DNA from: Basidiobolus meristosporus CBS 931.73
Taxonomy: Eukaryota; Basidiobolomycota; Basidiobolomycetes; Basidiobolales; Basidiobolaceae
Length of the DNA stretch: 64,000 bases
Assembly (NCBI GenBank): GCA_002104905.1
Contig: MCFE01000409.1
Span: forward strand, 1 to 64,000
Direction: 5' to 3'
Within the stretch, counting starts at the first letter, position 1. Each line of letters starts with the position of its first letter. The notes beneath the pieces were generated by a model. It was given only the letters and a program-made list of their open reading frames with translations. It was not told the DNA's origin and ran no database searches. The translations under genes were made by a program, and so were the position numbers. Shown piece by piece: positions 1 through 9,475 of the stretch.

Positions 1-88
1 ATACTTCCGTTGGTGGAGGGTTAGGAAATACTGGCCCAGGTAAGCCTGCTGGCGTGTGCCCTTTGTCAGCTTGGTAGATTAATGTCGA

Positions 89-1106
89 ATGGACCCATCT
101 ATAGCTCCAGATTACAGTAACCCCAACTATCTCCACAACCCAAGCCAATCGAGTGCAGGTGCCACCAGTAGCAACTCATTGTGGAGTGTCGAATACTACT
201 CGCAATATTTTAAACGTCGATACCAACCAGGTGAGCCAGCTCTTGCGATTGAGCCGACCCATTCAGACCCGTTAACTTTCTCCTGGTCCCTGTAGGTTAG
301 CGATCGTATGATCCAAAGTCTGGTTCCATTCAAAACGAACTTCCTAGAAGTGATTGGCGACAACCCTGACCTTTATGGTAACCCCCTTCTTCCCAACCGA
401 GTGAACCTTGCGATATCCCTTAGCTAACTTTCCTCAAACACATAGGTCCTTTTTGGGTCGCTACCACAGTGATCTTCACCATGTTCATCACGTCCTCGCT
501 GGCAGAGTCCATTGCTGCCTATATTAACGACAAGCCTCACGCGTACGACTTTATTAGCCTGTGGTTCGCTACCGTCACCATCTATTTGTACGTGTTATTT
601 GGATCCCTATTGGTGTGGGGAGCGACCAAATACTTCGGCTGTCAACCGGCACTTCTCGAGGTGGCCAACATCTACGGCTACGGTATGACCGTTTGGATCC
701 CGGTGTCGGTAAGCGTTGCTCGCGATTCTCAAGCTACTTGAGAGCCCCTTTGCTAAGCTCTCTCTCCATCCTCCAAGATTCTATCAGTGATCCCTAGCAA
801 TATACTTCGCTGGATCTGCACCATAGTCGGTTTCCTGATCTCTGGTAAGTGGCGGTAGTTCTGCATTCATCCTTGATACTTCCTCACCTAGCCCCAACCC
901 TCCCCCCGCCAGGATACTTCCTCACCAAGAACCTGTACCACATCATTCTGAGATCTACCGCGAAGACTCCTAGACTCTTGGTGATCGGGATTCTGATCTC
1001 CCACTTTATCGTGGCCTGCATCTTCAAGGTCAAGTTCTTCTCCTACGATATCAATCTGGGCGTGTTGCCCGACGCAGGGAAGAACATCGCTGACATTGGA
1101 AATTGA
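89..1106 (+). CDS. Yip1-domain membrane protein (YIPF1/2-like), five exons, one apparent frameshift
   Basis: Exons at 89-230, 296-377, 446-708, 778-844 and 913-1106; introns of 65, 68, 69 and 68 bp start with GT, end in AG, and intron 2 has a CTAAC branch point near 424-428. The product would be about 248 residues with a hydrophilic N-terminus and five hydrophobic segments. Family marks are the YYxxxF-NVDT box before exon 2, DLYGPFW across intron 2, YGYG...WIP in exon 3 and a C-terminal membrane segment. Yip1-family proteins act in Golgi/ER vesicle traffic and bind Rab GTPases. Oddity: YYSQYF and NVDTNQ are in different frames because of one extra A near 212-214, and the exon sum is 748 nt (747 would be in frame). 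An in-frame stop at 80-82 argues that 89 is the real start, though an upstream exon is possible. Confidence 0.85.
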
Positions 1107-1395
1107 TCCTGCGCCACTTCAACTCTCCTGCTTCCCTCCGGCTCCTCCCGGGTCCAACTTACACACTTTTAATCCCATTGAAGTTCAGCCTATACATTCC
1201 ATATGAAAATTCTACCCTTGTTTGTGACTGGTGATGTTGTAGAATTAAAATGCTTTCCAAGTTATGAATTATCAATATGCTGAGCCCACGTCTCTTTTCA
1301 TTTCTCTTGGTGTCTAAGTGACAACTTGCTAGTATATCTGTATTTGATTTAGCCCATCCCCTTCCCTCCCAAGTTATGGGTATATCCCTAGTTCT
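1107..1395 (+). other. 3' flank of the Yip1-domain gene
   Basis: No coding signal on either strand. It probably holds the 3' UTR and polyadenylation region (AATTAAAA near 1242). It is the last host-like sequence before the transposon block and ends with GTTCT (1391-1395), the left target-site duplication of the next element. Confidence 0.6.
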
Positions 1396-1638
1396 TGTTG
1401 TAAAAATTCGGAATTCCACCTAAATATTCACCTAACTTAGTCACTTAGATCATTACCTTCAAATCCTAGAGAATACTGACCAAATTCCTTGTTGGGATTT
1501 ACTCAGAATATCTTCACCAAAATACCAGGTACCTAGAACATGAAAATTCTCAAAGTTGTCCAAACAGCCCCAAACTTTGCACACAGGTTCTTGGGACCTT
1601 CCTTAACCTATTCTACATGTTTGTTATGCCAAGACCAT

Positions 1639-1673
1639 GTAAAAGTATAAATACTACTTTTACATTCAATAAA
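1639..1673 (+). promoter_or_regulatory. Copia-1 LTR core promoter and polyadenylation signal
   Basis: TATAAAT (1646-1652) sits inside the imperfect palindrome GTAAAAGTA...TACTTTTAC (1639-1663), followed by AATAAA at about 1668. The same block occurs in the other Copia-1 LTRs (e.g. 6474-6500, 54819-54850, 59157-59190). A TATA box within a palindrome is also seen in a weaker form in the Copia-2 LTR near 33438. Confidence 0.6.
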
Positions 1674-1696
1674 TCATTCAGTGAAAACCACATAAT

Positions 1697-1907
1697 AGAC
1701 TTAATCCATCATTCCAGCTGATCATAGTGCCCAATAGTGCCATAGCATGCCAGATGGTGCCTGATCATGCCACAGAGTGCCAGATAGTGCCATACAGTGC
1801 CAATTTGGGATCAAAATTGACATGCATATGACCCTAAAATATCAAATTAATAACAAAATATACAGCACTCTCTGGCACCATGATCAATGGCACAATGGAA
1901 CAAGTCT
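1697..1907. mobile_element. Short non-autonomous DNA element related to the 734-bp fold-back family
   Basis: Begins AGACTT and ends GAACAAGTCT, the termini of the 734-bp fold-back element, and carries many spaced GTGCC motifs. It splits the Copia-1a LTR between CATAAT and CTACTTG, which are adjacent in other LTR copies. The flanks are AAT (1694-1696) and ACT (1908-1910), consistent with a mutated 3-bp duplication. No coding capacity. Confidence 0.75.
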
Positions 1908-1958
1908 ACTCTACTTGTTCTCCCAATCACTTCCAATATCTCCAAGACTCTTACAACA

Positions 1959-1970
1959 GGTTATGAGCCC
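1959..1970 (+). other. Primer-binding site of Copia-1a (initiator tRNA-Met anticodon arm)
   Basis: GGTTATGAGCCC directly follows the LTR end. It is the exact complement of GGGCUCAUAACC, the anticodon stem-loop of fungal initiator tRNA-Met, not of a tRNA 3' end. The same site follows the 5' LTR of Copia-1b (54935), Copia-2a (33540) and Copia-2b (27423-27434, minus strand), and in mutated form that of Copia-1c (about 62141-62152). Confidence 0.8.
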
Positions 1971-4900
1971 CAAGCTGTCACTCTCTGCAATGTCTACTAC
2001 TGCTATTACTGGAATTTTTCCCTCTGCTGAAAAGTTGGATGGATCTAACCACCAAGTGTGGAAGGTGAAGATGAAGATGCTGCTACAAGAAAGAGGCCTT
2101 TGGGATACTGTCATGGGAGAAGAATGCCCTCCTAAAAATGTGGGAGAGGAAGCCTTAAAGTACCAGAAGAAAGAACAAAGTGCCTTTAACTGCATTTGCC
2201 TTAATGTTAAGGACAAATTGCTAATTCAATGCTCAAGAGCAAAAAGGCAAAGAATGCCTGGAAGGCATTAGAAGACACCTACCAGTCATGTTCAGCTGCT
2301 AAGAAAATGTATCTGAGACAAAAACTCTTTACTACAAAGATACTGCCAGGAGAAGAAATGAAAAATCTAATTAACAGAATTACCCTGCTGGTGGATGAGA
2401 TGGAATCTGTGGGCATACCAACTACTGATGAGGATGTGAAAGTTACCATCCTGAATAGCCTGACAGACAAGTTTCAGGGCCTTGTATCAGCCCTAGAGTC
2501 CAGAACTGAAGATTTGACCTTAAATTACATATATGGAAGGCTCCTGGATGAAGAATTAAGGAAATCAAGCGCAAATAAGAAGGAAGAAGAAAATGCTTTA
2601 ATAAGCAATGATAACCAACAAAGGAGGTACCCAAGACCCTACAAAGGCAACAACAACCTGTTTTGTAACTACTGCAAAAGGAAAGGACACACATCAGACC
2701 GGTGTCTCAAAAAGAAAGATAATCAGCAAAAGAATCCTGAATATGGAAATGCTGCAACAACTGAAGATAGACTATTCACATCTGCACTAAATATGACCAC
2801 AAACAAGGATTCTCAGACATGGTATATTGACTCTGGAGCATCCCAACACTTTACGCACCAAAAAGAACTTTTTACCCAATATCAAGAAATTCCAATTAAG
2901 AAGGTTTTCATGGGTGATAATAGAACACTTGATGCAGTGGGAGAAGGAACTATCCAAGTAAACCTAAGAAGCAGTGAATGAAGCCATACACTGACCTTCA
3001 AAGAAGTACTCTATTTACCAGAAATAGCCATGAACCTACTATCTGTAAGCAAGGCCACTGCAGAAGGACTCAGTTTCAGCTATGACCATTCTTGATGCAA
3101 GATCACTGACCAAAATGGTGCCCATATTGCTTCAGGTATCAGAGACCAGAGCCTATACAAGTTGACTTATATTCCATCATATATGGAAGCCAATATATGT
3201 AACTTAAATGAAGAAACACCAATGCTTTGGCACAGGAGATTTGGGCACATCAATTTTGATTATTAGTGCATAATGATCAAAGATCAGCTAATTTCTGGAG
3301 TAAAGATTGACCCCCAGCTAATTTGGAGCACTGTGAAGACTGCACATATGGGAACCAAGCCAGACAACCATTCAAGAGCTCTGGGTTGGTCAAAACTAAG
3401 AAAAAATCAGATCTAATTTACTCAGATCTGTGTAGACCTATGCAAAATTTATCCTTAGGCAGGATAAAAGACTTGTTCCGTTGGATAGTGCCACATTGAG
3501 CCATGAGTGCCAAATGATGCCATAGTGTGCCAGAGAGGTAAAGTGAGCCTATACTTGGCCACAGAGTGTGAAACATAGCACTGCATCTTCATGTAAAGCA
3601 GCCCCTGTGTTTCACCCACTGCGCAGGAGAAAATCCATTTTTTGACCTTTTTTTGTGGATCAATGTAGCTCAGAATGTGTGAGAGCACAGGAGAGCTGAA
3701 GATATGCATCTGGTACTCAATACCCATGGCACTCTGAATCTAGATCCTGTAGCTTGTATCATGTCACAAAAATGAATGGCACTATCTTGGTCCACTGGTA
3801 CTATCTGGCACTATAAGTGCTTTGTATTGATCTTACTTTAGGTCTAATATTTAAATATAGTGCCAGATAGTACCAGTGGACCAAGATAGTGCCATTCATT
3901 TTTGTGACATGATACAAGCTACAGGAGCTAGATTCAGAGTGCCATGGGTATTGAGTACCAGATGCATATCTTCAATTCTTTTGTGCTCTAACACATCCTT
4001 CACAACATTGATCCAAAAAAAAAGGTCAAAAAATGGATTTTCTCCAACACAATGGGTGAAACACAGGGGATGCTTTGCATGAAGATGCAGAGCTATGTTT
4101 CACACTCTGTGGCCAAGTATAGGCTCACTTTACCTCTCTGGCACACTATGGCATCATTTGGCACTCATGGCTCAATGTGGCACTATCCAACGGAACAAGT
4201 CTAAAGTATTTAATCACTTTTATTGATGATTATACAAGATACACATGGGTCTACTTCATGGAGAGAAAGGAAGAAGCTCTGTCAAAGTTCTGGGAGTTTA
4301 AAGCCATGGTGGAGAGAGGAACTGGCAAAAAATCAAGAAAATACGCTCTGACAATGGTGGAGAATATACCTCAAAACTCTTCATCCACTTCTGAAAATTC
4401 ATGGGATAAAGCAAGAGACTACTGTACCTTACTCCCCACAGCAAAATGGAGTAGCAGAACATGCTAACAGATCAATAATTGATATGGCAAGATCCATGAT
4501 CCATGGTCAAAAATTATCTTATGATTTTTGGGTGGAATCAGTTGCCACTGCTTTATACCTTAAAAATAGGGTTATAACAGAATACTTCATGATTCTACTC
4601 CATTTGAAGCATGGTATAGATACAGACCAAGTGCAGAACATCTAAGAATATTTCAGTGTACAGCATATGCTAAGAAACTGCCCCAAAATCAATCAAATAT
4701 AAGCCAAAAGGTGAAGAATGCATATTTTTGGGCTACTGCAATGAGAGTAAAGCATACAGACTCTGACAATACTAAAGCAAAGAAGCTAATCAAGTCCAGG
4801 GATGTGTTGTTTGATGAAAATTCAAAATTTTCACTAAAACCAACATCAGATGATGACAAAAATCTGATATCAAGTCCACCAATTGTCAGGATTGAATCAG

Positions 4901-6236
4901 AGCAAACAATGAAAATTTTTTCACTCCAGAGGACTCTACAACAATGGTCCAGCCAGAATCAGTGCCCAGGAACATCCCAGAAGTGATCATTCCAGTATCA
5001 AATGCCTGGAGATCCAATCAGATAACAAATAGCCCAAATTACTATATCAATGAGGGTACAAACTTAGCCTACACCTATTCAGTCCATATTGATGAACCCC
5101 AGACTGTAAAAGAGGCCCTAAATAGCACTCAGACAAAGTTTTGGAGATCTGCAATGACTGAGGAATATCAGGCCCTGATGGAAAATAAAACTTGGGACTT
5201 AGTCAAATTACCAATCAACCAAAAATCAATTGGATGCCAATGGGTCTTATATATATATGTGAATGATCTTATTATAGCCACCAATAACCTAGAAACATTG
5301 GAAGAGACTAAATCCAGCCTATCTAAGGAGTTCAAGATGTCCAATCTAGGAGAACTCAGTTACTACTTAGGGATTAAGTTCTCCATAGACAGAAGTACCC
5401 AGACTATTACCCTAAGCCAATCCAAGTATACTCAAGATATACTAAAGAAGTTCCAAATGAAAGACTGTAAACTGGCAGCTACCCCAATGGAGACAAACCT
5501 TAACTTGGTCAAAACTCAACCAAGTCAAGAGGGCTTAGTGCCATCTGAAAGCCCTGACTTTTCTTATCAATCTATGGTTGGCAGTCTGCTGTATATCATG
5601 CTTGGAACATGTCCAGATATTGCATATTCAGTGGGAGTTGTCAGCCAACATAATCAGAACTATGTATCTGATCATATTGCAGCAGTTAAGTGGATTTTTA
5701 GATACCCAAAAGGAACTGCTGATGTCTGCTTAAGATACACTTATAAAGATTCAGAACAGGAGCTTTTGGGATACTTAAATGCAAATTGGCAAAAAAATTT
5801 GGAAGACAGAAGATCCACCACAGGATACACCATTCTTTACTGTAAAGGAGCAATTTCATGGAACTCAAGAAAGCAACCAACCGTAGCACTTTCTGCCACA
5901 GAGGCAGAGTATATGGCAGCCTGTGAAGCTATAAAAGAAGCAATATGGTTAAGAAAGCTTTTTACAGATTTAGGCCTAGGTCAAAAAACACCTATTACTT
6001 TATTTCAAGATAATCAAGGATGTATACAATTAGGTAGAAATCCAACTTTTCATGCTAGAACCAAGTACATAGATATTAGACATCATTTCATACCTGAAGC
6101 TATAGAGAATAACTTAGTTAGCTTAGTTTACTGTCCTACAGATGAAATGATTGCAGACATATTTACCAAACCATTAGCAATAGACAAGTTTGAATATCTT
6201 AGGTCAAAATTAGGACTAGTCAGTATGAACATTTAG
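1963..6236 (+). pseudogene. Copia-1a gag-pol polyprotein, disrupted
   Basis: Translation can start at ATG 1963 (inside the primer site) or 1990. Visible parts: Gag N-region (LDGSNxxxWKxKM), CCHC zinc knuckle (2664-2705), protease DSGASQH (~2829), integrase zinc-binding and core fragments (to ~4700), RT and RNase H (4944-6236). Lesions: a frameshift near 2240, stops at 2979, 3094 and 3264, the 734-bp insertion at 3469, several frameshifts in integrase, and a deletion of roughly 470 bp that removes most RT fingers and palm so that WVL runs straight into YVND (5256-5267; normally YVDD). The first RNase H aspartate region reads NANWQ instead of D-A-D/H-W. It ends TAG at 6234. Not functional. Confidence 0.92.
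3469..4202. mobile_element. 734-bp fold-back (long inverted-repeat) DNA element, copy 1
   Basis: Each half is an imperfect inverted copy of the other: arms of roughly 330-350 bp around a short loop near 3820-3855. Termini are AGACTTGTTCCGTTGG, flanked by AAA (3466-3468 and 4203-4205), a 3-bp duplication. The empty site is preserved in the sister copy Copia-1b near 56440. Subterminal GTGCC motifs recur about every 10-15 bp. The arms contain short mirror-image reading frames that I regard as by-products of the palindrome. A second copy of exactly 734 bp lies at 41974-42707. No transposase; presumably mobilised in trans. Confidence 0.88.
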
Positions 6237-6247
6237 CTGAGTGGGAG

Positions 6248-6579
6248 TGTTGTAAAAATTTGTAATTCCACCTAAATATTCACCTAACTTAGTCACTTAG
6301 ATCATTACCTTCAAATCCTAGTGAATACTGACCAAATTCCTTGTTGGGATTTACTTAGAATATTTACCCAGAACATGAAAATTAGATAAGTTGTCCAAAC
6401 AGCCCCAAACTTTGCACACATGTTCTTGGGACCTTTCTTAACCTATTCTATGTGTTTGTTACGCCAAGATCAAGTAAAAGTATAAATACTACTTTTACAT
6501 TCACTAAATCATTCAGTGAAAACCACATAATCAACTTGTACTCACAATCACTTCCAATATCTCCAAGGCTCTTACAACA
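6248..6579 (+). repeat. 3' LTR of Copia-1a
   Basis: 332 bp, TGTTG...CAACA, about 17 bp shorter than the 5' LTR because of a small deletion near 6361-6372. Followed by the GTTCT duplication. Confidence 0.9.
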
Positions 6580-6584
6580 GTTCT

Positions 6585-6775
6585 TACTCCACTGACAACA
6601 AGATCAAGGGTTTTTGACCATATGGACCATACCCTGGTACATAAGTGTCTCCATGTGCACAACTGTCCTCAGTATTATCCAACTCTTCCTGGCTGTCCTT
6701 CATGTGCCAACTCATCACATCCATGATGAACTTGAAGGTAAAATTCTTGACAAGATTGGGATATGGTAGTACTTG
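6585..6775 (-). pseudogene. T2 transposase C-terminal fragment
   Basis: Minus-strand reading gives a recognisable piece of the tnp2-type transposase C-terminal region (QVLPYPNL...MDVMSWHMKDSQEEL). It is cut at about 6776, where an accessory-gene fragment begins in the same orientation, so two T2 parts have been joined. The first bases after 6584 may still be host sequence. Confidence 0.65.
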
Positions 6776-7606
6776 CATTTTGACTTTTATTCTGCTTGGC
6801 CTTGAATTCCTGATAGTCCCATGATATGCCAACCTTGAGGTGATGGTATGCTATACTCTGTACAGCCTCTTGAATATTAGCCCACTCTTCATCATGGCAT
6901 TCAACAACTTCATGGATCTTCAATGTCTTTTGAATCTTAGGCTTTAGTATAAATATCACAATCTCTCCCTACCATGCTGTGATAGGCTTTTCTGTGGGCT
7001 CTATTTCTGAGCACTGTAGCTGTGCTTTAAAGAATATACAGTGTTCCTCTGCTGTTACATTGAGAAATGGGTTGATTCTTGGCCATGACATTGAGATACC
7101 TGAGTTCCTTCTATGCAGCAAAGAAACTGCATTCTCTACTAGGGATATTGAATGTTCTACTTGTATTTTCTGCTCATCCTGTCTCTGAGCTATTTCCTGA
7201 TTTCCATGAGCCATTGCATCTGTTCTATTGGCCACTACACTTAATTGACTCTTTGATATTTTGGTATGAGCTGACAATATTCTTGCTAATACTGGTGGTG
7301 GTAATGTTATGCTGGTCATTTGCTGGTTTTCCACCAGAAGTACCACTTTTGCTACATTCTCATTTGCCTGATCATTATGGTCAGCTGGCAGCTTCACAGA
7401 GCTTCTCAATTACTCATTTGACTGAGATCCTGAGGAGTCAGCATTATTACCTTTGGTGGGCACACTGTCAACATGGTCTTTTTTGCACATAGCCCCACTT
7501 ATTGCACAGAATATTAAAGCAAGCTGCAGTCCAACTACTTTTCAGCAGTTGTTTGTGGTAATGTTTGGTTGGGAACCATACAACTTTGCTTTATTTTTGG
7601 CAGCAT
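6776..7606 (-). pseudogene. T2 accessory gene, N-terminal part (copy i)
   Basis: Reads leftwards from ATG at 7604-7606. It contains the lysine/serine-rich N-terminus, the SPPPVLA box, a predicted coiled coil (QEIAQRQDEQKIQVEHS), a P-ITAW segment and NNEEW/HDEEWANIQEAV. It is truncated before the tandem modules. Frameshifts and stops interrupt it. The protein family is unknown to me; see the copy at 21210-25092 for its full plan. Confidence 0.7.
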
Positions 7607-7800
7607 ATATATGGAAGTGGGTCAGAAAAGGGGAACTAGTGATACGTACACATGTTTATGTGATGCTACAGCTTTATTTATAATGCTTACTATAGTGAGT
7701 CATCACTGCATCTTACATTCATGTAGATGCAATGTCTCATATACAGGACTGTATTACACTTGCATGAATATTGACAAAAAAGTAATATAACAGTGCTACT
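7607..7800. promoter_or_regulatory. Divergent intergenic region of T2 (copy i)
   Basis: About 190 bp upstream of the accessory ATG, similar to the corresponding intervals at 20999-21209, 45883-46104 and 50475-50696 that separate the divergent transposase and accessory genes. Here the transposase side has been lost next to the LTR fragment at 7801. Confidence 0.45.
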
Positions 7801-8045
7801 GTTGTAAGAGTCTTGGAGATATTGAAAGTGATTGGGTGACTTTCACTCAATGATTTATTGACTGTAAGAGTAATATTTATACTTTTACATGGTACTGGCA
7901 TAGCAAATATGCAAAGTAGTCTTTGGAAGATCCCAAGAGCAAGTATTCAAGGTTTGGGGCTGTTTAGTCAACTTTGAGAATTCTCATGCTCTGGGTACCT
8001 GATATTTTGGTGAAAATATTCCAAGTGAATCCCAACAAGGAGTTT
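7801..8045 (-). repeat. Copia-1 LTR fragment
   Basis: Reverse complement of the 3' ~245 bp of a Copia-1 LTR, starting TGTTGTAAGAGTCTTGG and stopping within the LTR. Its insertion or a later deletion removed the start of the adjacent transposase gene. Confidence 0.8.
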
Positions 8046-9350
8046 CCACTACTATCAGTAATGGGGGCCTTGAGGATTTATTACTACTTCTTGCCAAAAT
8101 CATTCTTGGATGCAACTTACCATGTACATGGTACAAGTGGACAACCATCATGTGGCTGGCAGCATATGACCTAGAGACTGTCCATATTCCAGCATTTGTT
8201 AACAGTTGCATGGCATTCACATCCAAAAATGCCACCATTGCAAGGTGTCCATCTTGTCAGGAATCCACCACCATTGAGTGGAAATATTATTCAAGCCCTG
8301 GATATATTCCATTAATACCCTATCTAAACAAGCTCATGCAGTCCAACAAGTATTGTGAAGCTATAAAGTACCCTACCCAATATCAAGCAAGCACAAACGT
8401 ATCAGATATATTTGATGGCAAACATTACAAACAGCAAAGAAGCAAGAGCTACTTTGAAGGTATATATGACCATGCCTTTGCCTTAGCATTTGATGAATTC
8501 TCATTAAACAAGTACTGTACCAGCAAATCCTGTTGGCCACTGATTCTCATCAACCTGAATCTGCCACCTATCCTACTGTATCAGAGCAAGAATCTGATGG
8601 TAGTCTCACTGGTATCTGGGCCTAAATCACCGTCCAACCAGGATAGCCCCCTACATCTATTGCTAAATGAATTTTGTATGTTTTACAGTAGGACACAGTA
8701 AGAATAACACTTATGTCAAAGTGAATATTATTATCTGCATTGCAGATACCTCACCATCAGCAAAGATAGCTGGCTTTTATGGGTACACAGAAAGGTACTG
8801 ATGACAAATGTGCAAGATCAAGGGGACTTACTGCATCACTGATACCCATTATATTTATCCAAGCACCAATACTAATAAGCTTATCTTCTTATGGAGAGAA
8901 CATAGAGAAGTTGGTATACAATTGCAGCAAAGCAGGCAAGCTATCAGCTACTACACAGAACATGGAAACAAATAGGATTGAGAGACACTAAACATAGTGG
9001 GCATCCATTGAAGCAAAAGCTTTCCACAAGGGGTAATGCACTTGTTCTTCAACAGTACCACTTCACTATTGATCAGCTTTTCATGGATACTACAAGTGAA
9101 ATGAGCACTTTGAGATACCAAAAAACTTGAAGCAATTGTTAAGATATCACAGAGTATGTACTACTCAAAGTGTTTCTAATAAGCTCCAATTTATATTCAT
9201 ATGCCTATTGAACAATATAAATGCAAGGACTGGATGAACTAGATATGTATTGGTTCAAGAGACCTTCAAAAGCTACTTCTACACTGAGTACATTGGAAGC
9301 ATTTTGAGCCACATGAATACACTTAAATATTTGCAGAATACTTTGTGGCA
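8046..9350 (+). pseudogene. T2 tnp2-type transposase, internal part (copy 1)
   Basis: Reading through stops gives the tnp2 core in order: a CPSC zinc-binding motif, FDGKHYK, a DHAFALAFDEF segment (likely catalytic aspartate of the RNase-H fold), WPLILINLNLPP, VSLVSGPK, LNEFC, then a degraded distal part. These follow the family pattern seen in CACTA transposases (S-K-S-x-W-P-I-I-L-x-N-x-N-L-P-P ... G-P-x-x-P-x-x-x-x-x-Y-L). The start is missing, and stops appear from 8698 onward. From about 9350 the sequence flips to a minus-strand transposase 3' fragment (9351-9475), a small inverted junction. Confidence 0.8.
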
Positions 9351-9475
9351 CTTTGCCAATAAATAACTTCTCCCTGCTGGATTCTAGTCCCCCTTGAAGG
9401 TATATGCATGTTTCTCTTTGTATGAATCCCTCATTGAAAAGTATAGAAATTGGCTTGTACCCAGTCCCTATGAAA

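Larger units (their letters stand above)
1396..1958 (+). repeat. 5' LTR of Copia-1a, carrying a 211-bp insertion
   Basis: Starts TGTTGTAAAAATT and ends CTCTTACAACA. Without the insert at 1697-1907 and its duplicated 3 bp it is about 349 bp, matching other Copia-1 LTRs (332-359 bp). It contains the TATA box and AATAAA expected of an LTR promoter and R region. Confidence 0.9.
1396..6579 (+). mobile_element. Copia-1a: full-length, degenerate Ty1/copia LTR retrotransposon
   Basis: Bounded by related LTRs (1396-1958 and 6248-6579) that begin TGTTG and end CAACA, and flanked by an exact 5-bp duplication GTTCT at 1391-1395 and 6580-6584. The order is LTR, primer-binding site, gag, protease, integrase, RT, RNase H, purine tract GAGTGGGAG (6239-6247), LTR, which is the copia order (integrase before RT). 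Two fold-back DNA elements (1697-1907 and 3469-4202) have inserted into it. It inserted just downstream of the Yip1-domain gene. Confidence 0.93.

Noticed and set aside
82-89. ATG at 82 as start of the Yip1-domain gene
   Set aside because: It opens a frame that stops after 12 codons; ATG 89 continues into the conserved YYSQYF box.
3876-4082. Small reading frame MDQDSAIHF..., also found inverted at 42094-42300, as a conserved gene
   Set aside because: It lies in the arm of the palindromic fold-back element; its mirror frame on the other arm and lack of any start context make it a by-product of the inverted repeat.
8046-9350. KDZ or Plavaka transposase assignment for T2
   Set aside because: The visible boxes (WPLILINLNLPP, SGPK..LDSYLYP, SGHNG..CC..C, C-terminal HSLLHLA block) fit the tnp2/DUF4218 type better; the related fungal groups cannot be fully excluded without a profile search.
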